64,000 bases of DNA from Streptomyces sp. S465 (GCF_026898115.1 NZ_CP114036.1:434001-498000); one strand, 5' to 3'; positions 9,501-17,621 are shown, counted from the first letter of the stretch. The notes: generated by a model from the letters alone, not told the origin. Numbers and translations are program-made.

Positions 9501-9975
9501 GGCGGGTCCCGACCGTGCCGCCGTTCACGATCAGCCCGGCGGCGCGTCCACTGGGGAAGTGGTTGTCGTTGAACACCCACACCCGCATCCCGGTGCGCCC
9601 GGCGACGGCCAGGACGTGTCCGACCACGTCGAACCAGTCCTCGCTGAAGAACACCGGGCTCATCTCGGCGTTGTCGTACGGGAAGAGGACGACCTCGTAC
9701 ATCCCCTTGGCGCGCAGCTCGGCCAGCTGGCGGTCGATCAGGTCGTGGGTGACCGGCCCGTTCCAGTACCAGTACACCGTGGGGCGGCTGTCGCGGCGGG
9801 GGTCGGTGAACCGGGCGGCCGGAAAGCCCGCCCCGGCCACGGGCTCCGCGTGCGCCGGGGTCGCGCCGGGCAGGCCGGTGCCGAGGGCAGCGGCAACGGC
9901 TCCGGAGGCCAGCACGAAGTGGCGCCTGGTCGGCCGGATCGGTCTTTCGGGCTCTGCTGCGCCGGTTTCCGGCAT
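6553..9975 (-). CDS. Tat-exported GH106-like alpha-L-rhamnosidase
   Basis: A 1140-residue protein with a twin-arginine leader (TRRHFVLASGAVAAALG) and cleavage expected after AHA near residue 44. The mature start RPTVYWYWNGPVTHDLIDRQ and the following (beta/alpha)8-like region (YEVVLFPYDNAEMSPVFFSEDW, GMRVWVFNDNHFPSG) are typical of GH106-type enzymes. A laminin-G/DUF1080-like insert occupies roughly residues 170-350. The C-terminus is a jelly-roll (IPLDGDWTLTLERDG, GVNTIAVRVANTLANE, LLGPVDLRPL). AGGAGT precedes ATG 9975. GH106 acts on rhamnose in rhamnogalacturonan-type glycans. Exact substrate is inference, and a broader 'glycosyl hydrolase' label is the safe fallback. Confidence 0.78.
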   Translation of the reverse strand: MPETGAAEPERPIRPTRRHFVLASGAVAAALGTGLPGATPAHAEPVAGAGFPAARFTDPRRDSRPTVYWYWNGPVTHDLIDRQLAELRAKGMYEVVLFPYDNAEMSPVFFSEDWFDVVGHVLAVAGRTGMRVWVFNDNHFPSGRAAGLIVNGGTVGTRHYPARPELRLKALWRSTTVVEGPATADLWETTGVGVESGRLVADAAVLDGAAVLRGGARWGDCTVTGSVKAETAAAGLLLRASATGDDGYLVAFDQTGVVTVSRLDGGERSELARSTRTDGFNRTTFHTLRVTVSGATLTVGLDDKDKGTVTDDAHPAGSVGVYATGTQRALWEDLTITAADGTVLYREDFTDPAAPGEFATRLTPTAATPVAAAARPAGADDAARLVELTDRLRTTHRWEVPSGRWQIDVFGGTVLADDSQGYSRAYVDLLDEEPIELMLDMVPGEYHRRFGRHFGTVVPGFWDDEPFFASAEPHFKRAPWSPTLEAALRAVGAEPGRAYAALFDDGLGQTGRVLRGRFWQAVSDRFALSFRKQARWYAERRVALITNPLYDETAPAKRIASTGDLHKINQWAQIPGGDMITGEYVAGEPTMIPRNPASAAHQAGRERVLMEAFGNMGWQVAPAFAHALLGAAAARGVNLTVLHALWTDETRVFFPPPFGPRAPWWWAMRPLADWTGRVMECARGTSGARTALIQPQRAAEQWRGTDRGTALDTAFAAAARALESAQTDFDLVHEGALSGDRALRDHARTDGGTLSVGHARYEVAVLPSTPVLDAATARALADFARGGGTVLAVGDLPGQEANGDDTALRRALRALFPDRAPGSRRIGRGRAERVADAAGLGEAARSAGVAAVVLDPPAASVLALRTTSGRDTAFLLNNESAETVTTEAVFPAGGVPELREPTTGTVTAAPVYSAADSGAPGAEATRLPLRLRPYETLAVVFRAGARAGAHLTRADLPVTAVRAEDGRLRVAALAHAPGRYAFTGTDGHHGYRGEVRVTDPLRAIPLDGDWTLTLERDGAEPVVRPLGSWADLDPGFSGSATYAKDITLTPADLDGRRLHLDLGEVREVAGVTVGGTALEPALWAPYAVDVTDALRPGVNTIAVRVANTLANERGKPLPSGLLGPVDLRPLRPVTVRLTRT

Positions 9976-10029
9976 GGGGGCACTCCTGGGGGACGGGGTG
10001 AAGGTGGGGTGGGGTGTGAAGGGCGCGGG

Positions 10030-12654
10030 TCAGCCGTCGGCGCGGTACAGCGCGGCGACCTCGGCGGCGCTCAGCGCGCGCCCCAGGACCCGGAAGTCGG
10101 CGACGGCGCCGTGCAGATACGGATGGGCCGGGTTCTGCGAGCGGCCGAGGTAGTTGCGGCTGGTCGCGCCGAGCAGCAACGGCCCGGAGACCACCGCGTC
10201 ATCGCGCCCCGCCTCCGCGCCGTCCACGTACAGGACGCCGGTGCCGTCGCCGATGGTGAGCGCCAGATGGATCCACCGGCCCGGTTCCAGGGCGGTGGAG
10301 GCGTCGACGTAGTCCTCCGCCTCCATGCCCGCGATCTTCCATGCGGCGCGGGCCTTCCCGGCGCCGGTGCGGGGTGTGAGAAAGAGGTAGGTGTTCTTGT
10401 GGAAGCCGAGGTCGAAGACGCGGGCGGAGTTGGCCACGCTCTCCAGGAAGACCCGTACGGACACGGTGAGTTCGGTGAGGCCGGTGAGCAGCCCGGGGGG
10501 CAGCGCCACATGGCCGTCCTTCCCGTCCAGCGCGACCGCCGCGCCGTCCGGCCCCGTCGGCCCGTCCCGCCAGGAGGCGCCGCCCACGAGCCGGGCGTCC
10601 GGGAAGCGGCGCAGCGCGTCCGCGCTGGTCGTCCCGTCCCCCTCGGCCAGCGGAAAGCGGGCGATCTCGCGCCGCCGCGGGCCGCTCGGCGGGACGGCGA
10701 AGTAGACATTGTAGCTCTGGTGGTGCACCCGGTGGAAGGGCAGCAGCGGCACCTTCGCGCCCTCGGCGACGGCGGTGAACTCGGGCCCGCCGCGCCCGGC
10801 CACCGGCCGCACCGAGGTGGGCTCGATACCCGGGATGGTGCGCGGGCCGCTGTCGCCGTAGGCGCCCGCCAGCACCAGCGGGCCGTAGGAGACCGCCTTG
10901 ATGTGCGGGTTGTCCGGGGCCGGGCGCCACACCAGCTCGCGTGGGAAGGTCAGCTCGACGGTGTCGCCGGTGCGCCAGTGGCGGTCCAGGGTCAGATAGC
11001 GGCCCGGTACCGGCTTGGCGGCCACCGGGCGGCCGCCCACCAGCACCCGGGCCCGGGATCCGGCGTCCGCGAGCCAGCCGGGTATCCGCACCTTCAGCGC
11101 CAGCCGCCCGCCGCCTTCGGTGACGGTCAGCCGGACGGTGTCGGTGTCGGGGTAGCCGGTGTGCTGCCGCAGCTTCAGCCCGCGCTCCGCCCAGGTCACT
11201 TCGGAGGGGATGAAGAGGTTGACGTACAGGGCGCCGGCCTTCTCGTCGCGGAAGTAGATGGTGTCCGCGAACTTGGTGTGGGTCTCCATACCGGTGCCGT
11301 GGTCGCAGGAGAAGTTGTCGTAGTCGCCGCTGTAGCTGCCGGGCGCGGAGCCGAGGCCGCCCTTGGGCTGCCGGCGCGATCCGGCCCACAGCCCCGTGTA
11401 GTAGGTGACGAAGCCGTGGTCGGAGTCGGGATCCTGCTCGCCGAGCATCTGGTTGTACAGCGTCCACTCGTAGTGGTCCATGTAGGCCGCGGTGCCCGGG
11501 TCGTGGCGGAACAGCCGACGGCCGATCTTGAGCATGTTGTAGCTGTTGCAGTTCTCGCAGGTGTCCCCGGACAGCCGGCTGACGATCTGTCCGGGCGGGC
11601 CGAAGAACTCCTGGTTGGAGTTGCCGCCGATGACGTACGAGTGGTCGCGCACCACGATGTGCCAGAAGTTCCGCGCGATCCGCAGATAGCGAGGGTCGCC
11701 GGTGGCCCGGTACTCCTCGGCCGCGCCCACGATCTTGGCCAGCTCGGTGTTGGCGTGGCGCCCGTCCAGTTCGTCGCGCCCCTCGGCCAGCGGACCGTAG
11801 AGCGACTCGTGGTCGAAGCGGCGCGCGGTGCGCAGATGGACGGGGTCGCCGGTGACCAGGTACAGGCCCGCCAGCACCTCGTTCATGCCGCCGAACTCCA
11901 CCCCGAGGAGCCGCTGCATGGTGGCCTCGTCGAGCGGGGAGGTGCGGGAGTCGACCCAGGCCGCCATCTGCCGCACCACCGAAAGGGCCTGGTCGTTCCC
12001 GCTGAGCCGGTACTGGTCCAGCAGCCCGGCCATGATCTTGTGAAGGGTGTAGTACGGCGCCCACGGCTTGCCGCCCGCCTCGAGCTCGTCGAAGATCCGC
12101 TCGGGAAACGCGGACAGGTACCCGGCCCGGTAGCCCGCGCCGGGCGCGGCCGCCTGGCACTCGGCGAGCGCCGCGACGATCCGGCGCGCCTTGTCGGCGT
12201 AGGTCCGCTCACCGGTGTTGGCGTGGGCGAAGGCCAGCGCGGAGAGCAGATGGCCGGTGCTGTGACCGCGCAGCAGCACGTCCGGGGCCTCCCAGCCGCC
12301 GCACGGCTCAGCGGTGGAGGGCAGGCCGACATTGAGCCGGAAGGTGTGCAGCAGCCGCTCCGGATCGACGAAGCGCAGATAGGACAGGGTGCGCCGCATA
12401 TTGGCGAGGAACGGGCTCTCCAGGAGCCGCACGGCGCAGAGCGGGAAGGCCGCCAGCCGCGTGGGGGCGGCCCCGGCGGAGGCGGCGGCCGGAGCGGCCG
12501 TGGTGGGGGCTGCCGCGGGAGCGGCCTCGGCGGGGGTGGCGGCCGATGCGGGGGCGGGCGGCCCGGCGGCCCACGCGGCCGCGGCCGCACCACTCGCGGC
12601 CAGCACCCGTCTACGGCTCACCGGGGGCCCTGCGACTGATCCGGATTCGGTCAT
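10030..12654 (-). CDS. Tat-exported DUF1680 beta-L-arabinofuranosidase-like enzyme (GH127/GH146 group) with LamG domain
   Basis: An 874-residue protein: twin-Arg leader SRRRVLAASGAAAAAWAA, an Ala-rich linker, the (alpha/alpha)6 barrel (from RLLHTFRLNVGLPSTAEPCG to about residue 470), beta-sandwich domains, and a concanavalin/LamG module at the end. The family E-x-C motif is present as CENCNSYNML (Glu367, Cys369). Where GH146 proteins usually read Cys-Cys-x-Gly, this one reads CDHGTGMETHTKF (Cys450, Asp451). It is a clear paralogue of the gene at 51337 and heads the leftward rhamnosidase operon behind two LacI-type sites. GAAGGAG precedes ATG 12654. Activity on arabinose side chains is family-based; the altered cysteine makes the mechanism uncertain. 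Confidence 0.82.
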   Translation of the reverse strand: MTESGSVAGPPVSRRRVLAASGAAAAAWAAGPPAPASAATPAEAAPAAAPTTAAPAAASAGAAPTRLAAFPLCAVRLLESPFLANMRRTLSYLRFVDPERLLHTFRLNVGLPSTAEPCGGWEAPDVLLRGHSTGHLLSALAFAHANTGERTYADKARRIVAALAECQAAAPGAGYRAGYLSAFPERIFDELEAGGKPWAPYYTLHKIMAGLLDQYRLSGNDQALSVVRQMAAWVDSRTSPLDEATMQRLLGVEFGGMNEVLAGLYLVTGDPVHLRTARRFDHESLYGPLAEGRDELDGRHANTELAKIVGAAEEYRATGDPRYLRIARNFWHIVVRDHSYVIGGNSNQEFFGPPGQIVSRLSGDTCENCNSYNMLKIGRRLFRHDPGTAAYMDHYEWTLYNQMLGEQDPDSDHGFVTYYTGLWAGSRRQPKGGLGSAPGSYSGDYDNFSCDHGTGMETHTKFADTIYFRDEKAGALYVNLFIPSEVTWAERGLKLRQHTGYPDTDTVRLTVTEGGGRLALKVRIPGWLADAGSRARVLVGGRPVAAKPVPGRYLTLDRHWRTGDTVELTFPRELVWRPAPDNPHIKAVSYGPLVLAGAYGDSGPRTIPGIEPTSVRPVAGRGGPEFTAVAEGAKVPLLPFHRVHHQSYNVYFAVPPSGPRRREIARFPLAEGDGTTSADALRRFPDARLVGGASWRDGPTGPDGAAVALDGKDGHVALPPGLLTGLTELTVSVRVFLESVANSARVFDLGFHKNTYLFLTPRTGAGKARAAWKIAGMEAEDYVDASTALEPGRWIHLALTIGDGTGVLYVDGAEAGRDDAVVSGPLLLGATSRNYLGRSQNPAHPYLHGAVADFRVLGRALSAAEVAALYRADG

Positions 12655-12991
12655 GGCGGTGCGTCTCCTTCGGGGGCAGGGCGGTTCCCGGGGACGAAGT
12701 TGAAACGTTTCGTTGAAACGTTTCGATTGAGTTGCCAGGAAGTTATGGCCGCACTGCCTCGTGCGTCAAGAGTCGCGCCCGTCCTTCTCGATCACCCTGG
12801 TGGGGACGGTGCGCCGGGCCTCATGAGGATGAGCCCCGGCGTGCGAGCGGGCCCCCTCGCACGGTCCGGCGGCCCGGCGCACCGCTGGGTGACCCGGCGT
12901 CAGGCGGCGCCGGGGGCAGCCTCACGGCAGGGTCGGCCGAGCACCCGGCAGTGCCGCCGGGCCATCGGGCCACCGGGCCGCCGGACTCCCC
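12655..12991. other. Non-coding interval carrying the glycosidase promoter
   Basis: A 337-bp gap. The right end of the leftward glycosidase operon holds the ribosome binding site at about 12664-12672 and the tandem operators at 12702-12724. From about 12760 to 12991 the DNA is G+C-rich, with no frame showing convincing coding bias, and it lies downstream of the acyltransferase stop. I see no RNA gene or repeat there. Confidence 0.6.
12702..12724. promoter_or_regulatory. Two tandem LacI-family operators
   Basis: The perfect palindrome GAAACGTTTC occurs twice, at 12702-12711 and 12715-12724, with 13 bp between centres. It lies about 50 bp upstream of the start of the DUF1680/GH106/GH78 run. 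A palindrome with a central CG flanked by AAA/TTT is the usual LacI/PurR-family shape. The tight spacing suggests cooperative repression and sugar-inducible expression. The regulator is not next to it; the only LacI gene in the window begins at 63781. Confidence 0.75.
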
Positions 12992-14221
12992 TCACGGGGC
13001 GGGGTCCTGCTGGCGCAGGGGCGCCGCCTGCCCGTCGGGCGCGGGGCGCGCGGACGGCACGGAACGGCCGCCGGGGCGGGCGAACCGGCGCATCATCGGC
13101 ACCTCGACACCGCGCCACAGCAGCAGCGAAATCGCCACGCACAGCACCGACACCGCCACGGCCAGCGCCGTGGCGGTCACCGTGTCGAAGGTCCGCCGGT
13201 CCAGCATCGCCCGGATCGCGTACAGCACCGGGAAGTGGACCATGTACAGCGCGAACGACGCCTCGCCCAGCAGCACCGGGCCCCGACGTCCCAGCAGGCT
13301 CCCCCGCCCCTGGATGTCGCGGGTGGCGATGGCCGGGATCAGGGCGGCCACCGGCAGACAGGTCGCGGCTCCCCACACGTACTCCTCCGGCAGCTCCTGC
13401 CGCGCCGCGAAGACCCCCGTCAGGGCGAGCAGCGGCCAGCGCGGACGCAGCGCCGGCCAGCGCCCCAGCTGGACCGCGCGGGCGAGCACCAGTCCGAGGA
13501 CGAACTCCAGCAGCCGCACCGGAGGGCAGAAATAGATCAGCCACCAGCGCTCCGTGGACAGCGGCGACCAACTCCACGGGTCCGCCTCGTCGGTGACCGC
13601 CGTCGCCACCGCCGGCATGGCCACCACGAGCCCCGCCACCAGGGCGATCACCGGCCAGATGAGCCGGGCCGGCACGGCGCGCACCGGGCGGATCAGCAGG
13701 GGGAAGAGGAAATAGAAGAACGCCTCGCACGAGATGGACCAGGTCACCGGATTGACACTGCTGAAATCGGCCATGTCCGGAATCCAGGCGTGCACCAGCA
13801 GCAGATTCCGCACCGCCTCCCCCCATCCCGGATCCGGCACCGGAAGAGATGCGAGGGTGCCCGTCGCCATGAGCAGACCCAGCATCACTGCCCAGGTCAC
13901 CAGATGATTGGGGAAGATCTTCACCACTCGACGGCGCCAGAACCGGATGGCGGTGTCCGCCGGAGACGCGTTCCATGCCAGTACGAACCCGCTGAGCAGG
14001 AAGAACGAGGAGACCGCTGCCGCGCTCGCCATGGCCGAGACATCAGCGGCCTCATAAATATCCTGATCCTCATAAAATCTCCCCAGCGTCAGAACATGAC
14101 CCGCCAATACCACCCCGGCCAGCAGAAAGCGAAAACCCGTCAGCGACGGGAGCCGATCGCCACGCGATAAAACAGCGGCCACGAATAACCCTCCGCATTG
14201 GGAAACAGGTACAGCACCCAT
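12992..14221 (-). CDS. Membrane acyltransferase, acyltransferase-3 family
   Basis: A 409-residue multi-pass protein of the OafA/Acyltransf_3 family, which transfers acyl groups to sugars or other exported molecules. The start LPSLTGFRFLLAGVVLAGH has the family RFL helix and an active-site histidine position. SFFLLSGFVLAW and FWRRRVVKIFPNHLVTW follow, then about ten hydrophobic helices and a charged C-terminus. I prefer ATG 14221; an in-frame ATG at 14284 would add 21 residues (MFAWMFPWGRYWGGG) that do not look like the family. The substrate is unknown and there is no biosynthetic cluster around it. Confidence 0.8.
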   Translation of the reverse strand: MGAVPVSQCGGLFVAAVLSRGDRLPSLTGFRFLLAGVVLAGHVLTLGRFYEDQDIYEAADVSAMASAAAVSSFFLLSGFVLAWNASPADTAIRFWRRRVVKIFPNHLVTWAVMLGLLMATGTLASLPVPDPGWGEAVRNLLLVHAWIPDMADFSSVNPVTWSISCEAFFYFLFPLLIRPVRAVPARLIWPVIALVAGLVVAMPAVATAVTDEADPWSWSPLSTERWWLIYFCPPVRLLEFVLGLVLARAVQLGRWPALRPRWPLLALTGVFAARQELPEEYVWGAATCLPVAALIPAIATRDIQGRGSLLGRRGPVLLGEASFALYMVHFPVLYAIRAMLDRRTFDTVTATALAVAVSVLCVAISLLLWRGVEVPMMRRFARPGGRSVPSARPAPDGQAAPLRQQDPAP

Positions 14222-14296
14222 GAGCCTGCCCTGCGTACCGCCCCCGCCCCAATACCGCCCCCACGGGAACATCCACGCGAACACGCACCGCTTTCC

Positions 14297-15196
14297 TCAC
14301 GCCGCGGGCACCGGCGAGAGCCGGTAGGTGTCCTGGTGGGTGATCACATGGCCGGCGGTGGGCGGCGGGAAGTGGGTGCCCAGCAGGAGGATGCCGGTAT
14401 CCGCGAGGCCGCCGAGGAGCGCGCGGCGGGTGGCCTCGGACTGCTCGGGGTCGATGTCGACGCATGAGCCGATGGCGGGGTGGGCGAGCTGGACGGGGTG
14501 GTGGACGCAGTCGCCGGTGATCAGCGCCCTCGCGTCGCGGCTGTCGAGCTGGACGGCGATGTGGCCGGGGGTGTGCCCGGGGGTGGGGAGCAGACGCAGT
14601 CCGGGGGCGACCTCGACGCCCTCGGCCGGGACGTCCACCAGATCGAGCAGTCCCGCCTCCTCGATCGGCGTCACGGAGTCGCGGAACATCTGCGCGCGGG
14701 GTTCGTCCATGTCGTAGGCCGCCCAGAACTCCCGCTCGGTGCGGGAGGTGAGGTAGCGCGCATGGGGGAAGGTGGGCACCCATGCGCCGGCCACCTCGCG
14801 GGTGTTCCAGCCGACGTGGTCGGTGTGCAGATGGGTGAGGATCACCAGGTCGACGGAGTCCGGGGGGAACCCGGCGGCGGCCAGCCGCGCCAGGTAGTCG
14901 GTGCGCAGGTCGTGCCAGGCCGGGTTGGCCCGCGTCTTGCCGTTGCCGATGCCGGTGTCGACCAGGACCCGCGCCCCGCCCGTCTCGAAGGCGAAGCTGT
15001 GGCTGTCGATGCGCAGGACGCCCTCCTGGTCGGCGAAGTCCGGGCGCAGCCAGTCCTGTCGTGCGACCACGTCCGCGGTGGCGTCGGGCAGCAGCCACGA
15101 CCCGGTCCCCGGCGGCAGGGGTACCTCGTCGACGCGGTGGACGGTGATGTCGCCCACGGTCCAGAAGGGGGTGGCGATGTCCTGTGGTGTGTGCAT
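14297..15196 (-). CDS. MBL-fold metallo-hydrolase
   Basis: A 299-residue metallo-beta-lactamase-fold protein with the two-metal motif THLHTDHVGWN (about residues 119-129), later histidine in LLPTPGHTPGHIAV, aspartate in LITGDCVHH and a final histidine in LLGTHFPPP. Members hydrolyse lactones, thioesters or related small molecules. It has no signal peptide and should be cytoplasmic. It is transcribed divergently from the AtzG/AtzE-like pair, with the TetR-type operators between them, so the hydrolase and amidase probably act on the same compound class. Confidence 0.88.
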   Translation of the reverse strand: MHTPQDIATPFWTVGDITVHRVDEVPLPPGTGSWLLPDATADVVARQDWLRPDFADQEGVLRIDSHSFAFETGGARVLVDTGIGNGKTRANPAWHDLRTDYLARLAAAGFPPDSVDLVILTHLHTDHVGWNTREVAGAWVPTFPHARYLTSRTEREFWAAYDMDEPRAQMFRDSVTPIEEAGLLDLVDVPAEGVEVAPGLRLLPTPGHTPGHIAVQLDSRDARALITGDCVHHPVQLAHPAIGSCVDIDPEQSEATRRALLGGLADTGILLLGTHFPPPTAGHVITHQDTYRLSPVPAA

Positions 15197-15227
15197 GGTC
15201 CGTCGTTTCCTCGATCTCTGCGGAGAG

Positions 15228-15250
15228 TAAACGCAACGCGTTTGCGTTTA
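15228..15250. promoter_or_regulatory. TetR-type operator, divergent MBL/amidase promoter
   Basis: Inverted repeat TAAACGCAA, 5-bp spacer, TTGCGTTTA. It lies 32 bp before the MBL start and 71 bp before atzG. The 23-bp layout matches the site in front of the TetR gene (16983-17005). Confidence 0.8.
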
Positions 15251-15274
15251 GCTCACGGTAGGCCCTACAGTCTC

Positions 15275-15297
15275 CTAACGCAAACGATTAGCTTTTG
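15275..15297. promoter_or_regulatory. Second, degenerate TetR-type operator
   Basis: AACGCAA and TTAGCTTTT half-sites arranged like the stronger site 47 bp upstream. It matches 13-14 of 23 positions and abuts the ribosome binding site of the AtzG-like gene. Confidence 0.45.
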
Positions 15298-15320
15298 ACC
15301 CGTCGAGGGAGACAGATCCC

Positions 15321-15530
15321 ATGTCCGCCGCTGAACTCACTCCTCCGGAGGCGGCCCGCTGGGCCGACCGTGCCGGGCTCCCCCTGCCGGCCGACCGCCA
15401 CACCGCGGCGGCGGCCACCGCCAACCACATCCACTCGGTCGTCGCCGTCCTGCGCGAACTCGACTTCGGCGACACCCCGCCCGCCTCCGCCTACCGCGCG
15501 GGAGAGGAGCGGCACGATGCGGCCGTATGA
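15321..15530 (+). CDS. AtzG-like (DUF4089) small subunit
   Basis: A 69-residue protein built like GatC/AtzG partners of amidases: WADRAGLPLPADRHTA then an amphipathic helix HIHSVVAVLRELDFG and a tail PPASAYRAGEE. AtzG-type subunits stabilise AtzE-type amidases in a GatCA-like complex. GAGGGAG at about 15304-15310 precedes ATG 15321. The 3' end overlaps the amidase start (ATG 15517) by 14 bp, which suggests translational coupling and equal subunit amounts. Confidence 0.72.
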   Translation: MSAAELTPPEAARWADRAGLPLPADRHTAAAATANHIHSVVAVLRELDFGDTPPASAYRAGEERHDAAV

Positions 15531-16908
15531 GCTGTCCCTGACCGCGGCCGCCGATGCGATCCGGACCCGGCGGCTGTCCCCCGTCGAGCTGGTGGACTCC
15601 GTCCTGGAGCGCATGGCGCGGGCGGAGCCGCACCTGAACGCGTATGTCACGGTGACGGCGGAGCGGGCCCGCCGGGCGGCGCGCGAGGCCGCGGACGACA
15701 TCGCGGCCGGCCGCCTCCGCGGCCCTCTGCACGGCGTCCCGATGGGGGTGAAGGACCTGATCGACGTCGCCGGTGTGGCCACCACCGCGAGCTCCCGGGT
15801 CCGCGCCGACCACCGCGCCCAGGCGGACAGCACGGTCGCCGCCCGCCTGAGCGCGGCCGGCGCGGTCCTGGTCGGCAAGACCCACACCCATGAGTTCGCC
15901 TACGGGCTGACCACCCCGCAGACCCACAACGCCTGGGACGCCAGCCGGGTCGCGGGCGGCTCCAGCGGCGGATCCGCCGTCGCCGTCGCCGCGGGCACCG
16001 CCACCTTCGCGCTGGGCACCGACACCGGCGGTTCCATCCGCGTGCCCGCCGCGCTCAACGGGGTCGTCGGCCTGAAGCCGACGTACGGCCTCGTCCCCCG
16101 CCACGGTGTCACCTCCCTGTCGTGGTCGCTGGACCACGTCGGACCCGTCACCCGCACCGTCCAGGACCAGGCCCTGGTCCTGGCGGTCCTGGCCGGGCAC
16201 GACCCCCGCGACCCCGCCTCCCAGGCCGTGCCCGCGCGGGACTACCGGCCCGGCCCGGATGAGGACCTGTCAGGACTGCGCGTCGGCGTGCCGCGCAACT
16301 ACTACGTGGACCACGTGGACGCCGAGGTGGCGGCCGCGGTCCGGGGCGCCGTCGACCGGCTCGAAGCCCTCGGCGCACGCCTCGTCGAGGTCGAGATCCC
16401 CATGACCCGCTACATCCAGGCGACGCAGTGGGGACTGATGGTGCCGGAGGCGACCGCCTACCACGAACGCACGCTGCGCGCCGCACCCGAGCTGTACCAG
16501 GCGGATGTGCGCACCCTGCTGGAAGCGGGTGAGCTGATGCCCGCCGGGGACTATCTGCGCGCCCAGCGCTCCCGGACGCTGATGCGGCGGGAGTGGGCGC
16601 GCATGATGGCGGAGGTCGACGTGATCGCCGCACCGACGGTCCCGGCGACCGCGGTGAAGGCCGGCGAGGAGACGATCACCTGGCCGGACGGCACCGTCGA
16701 GAGCGTCTCCGACGCCTATGTGCGCTTCTCGGCCCCCGCCAACCTCACCGGGGTGCCGTCGCTGTCCGTCCCGGTCGGCCACGACACGGCGGGTCTGCCG
16801 ATCGGCATGCAGCTGCTCGGCCGGCCGTTCGGGGAGGACGTGCTGCTGCGGGTCGGCCACGCCTACGAGCGGACCCGGCCCGCCCGCGAGCTCGCGCCGA
16901 CGATCTGA
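15517..16908 (+). CDS. Amidase signature enzyme, AtzE-like
   Basis: A 463-residue amidase. The Ser-cisSer-Lys triad is visible: Lys in GVPMGVKDLIDVAG, cis-Ser in VAGGSSGGSAVAVAAG and nucleophile Ser in GTDTGGSIRVPAALNG. With the AtzG-like partner immediately upstream, the closest described relatives are 1-carboxybiuret hydrolase AtzE and similar GatA-like amidases. The true substrate could be another small amide. I use ATG 15517, preceded by GGAGAGGAG; extending the frame to 15295 would only cover the AtzG gene in a second frame. The TetR-type operators upstream imply induction by a small molecule. Confidence 0.85.
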   Translation: MRPYELSLTAAADAIRTRRLSPVELVDSVLERMARAEPHLNAYVTVTAERARRAAREAADDIAAGRLRGPLHGVPMGVKDLIDVAGVATTASSRVRADHRAQADSTVAARLSAAGAVLVGKTHTHEFAYGLTTPQTHNAWDASRVAGGSSGGSAVAVAAGTATFALGTDTGGSIRVPAALNGVVGLKPTYGLVPRHGVTSLSWSLDHVGPVTRTVQDQALVLAVLAGHDPRDPASQAVPARDYRPGPDEDLSGLRVGVPRNYYVDHVDAEVAAAVRGAVDRLEALGARLVEVEIPMTRYIQATQWGLMVPEATAYHERTLRAAPELYQADVRTLLEAGELMPAGDYLRAQRSRTLMRREWARMMAEVDVIAAPTVPATAVKAGEETITWPDGTVESVSDAYVRFSAPANLTGVPSLSVPVGHDTAGLPIGMQLLGRPFGEDVLLRVGHAYERTRPARELAPTI

Positions 16909-16982
16909 CGGCGCGAGTGGCCCATCGCCCTCTGTGAAGCGGTGGCGCATCACCCTCTGCGAAGCGGTGGCGCATCACCCTC

Positions 16983-17005
16983 TAGAAGCAAGGATTTTGC
17001 TTTAA
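16983..17005. promoter_or_regulatory. TetR-type operator, autoregulatory site
   Basis: A 23-bp site with GCAA and TTTGC half-sites in the same register as 15228-15250. The shared pattern is TA-N-A-N-GCAA, N-G-N-N, then TTTGC-N-TT-N-A. It ends just before the regulator's ribosome binding site. Confidence 0.75.
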
Positions 17006-17015
17006 GGTGGGCAGC

Positions 17016-17588
17016 ATGAGCAGGCAGATGGTGCGCCCCGGCGGGCGCAGCGCCCGGGTCCAGGCCGCGGTGCACACCGCCGTGCGCGAACTCGAGTCGG
17101 AGGTGGGCCGTGACGCCCTGACGGTGCCGCTGGTCGCCCAGCGCGCGGGCGTCACCCCCTCCACGATCTACCGTCGCTGGGGAGACCTCACGGAGCTGCT
17201 GTCGGACGTGGCGGTCGAGCGGCTGCGGCCCGACACCGCGCCCGGGGACCACGGCGGCCTGGCGTCCGACCTGACGGCCTGGGCCGAGCAGTTCCTCGAC
17301 GAGATGGCCTCGCCCGCCGGGCGGGCCTACATCCGCGACGCCCTGCTCGGCGACCCGGACGGTGGCAACGCGGGCCGGTGCTCGGACTACGCCGCCGACC
17401 AGATCGACGTCATCCTGACCCGCGCGGCCGGCCGCGGGGAGGGCGCACCCGATGCCGAGACGGTCATCGACCGCGTCGTCGCGCCCTTGATGTACCGCAT
17501 CCTCTTCCGCCCCGCCGGGCTCGACACCGCGTATGCCCGCGGTCTCGTGGCGGAGCTCCTGGGCGCGGGGGGCCCGGACGGCCGGTGA
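17016..17588 (+). CDS. TetR/AcrR-family transcriptional regulator
   Basis: A 190-residue repressor. The N-terminal HTH (VPLVAQRAGVTPSTIYRRWG, about residues 45-65) is followed by a TetR_C-like helical ligand domain (LTAWAEQFLDEMASPAGRAYIRDALL; VVAPLMYRILFRPAGLD). ATG 17016 has AAGGTGGG at about 17004-17011; GTG 17007 in the same frame would overlap that site and is less likely. The operator just upstream and its copies at 15228 and 15275 point to control of itself and of the MBL/AtzG-AtzE promoter. The inducer is unknown. Confidence 0.88.
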   Translation: MSRQMVRPGGRSARVQAAVHTAVRELESEVGRDALTVPLVAQRAGVTPSTIYRRWGDLTELLSDVAVERLRPDTAPGDHGGLASDLTAWAEQFLDEMASPAGRAYIRDALLGDPDGGNAGRCSDYAADQIDVILTRAAGRGEGAPDAETVIDRVVAPLMYRILFRPAGLDTAYARGLVAELLGAGGPDGR

Positions 17589-17621
17589 CCGGGTGACCGC
17601 TTCGGCCCGCGCCGGCGTGGT

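Noticed and set aside
9034..12639. Plus-strand open frame of 1201 codons
   Set aside because: Covers the end of GH106 and all of the DUF1680 gene in antisense; low-complexity translation and no initiation signal.
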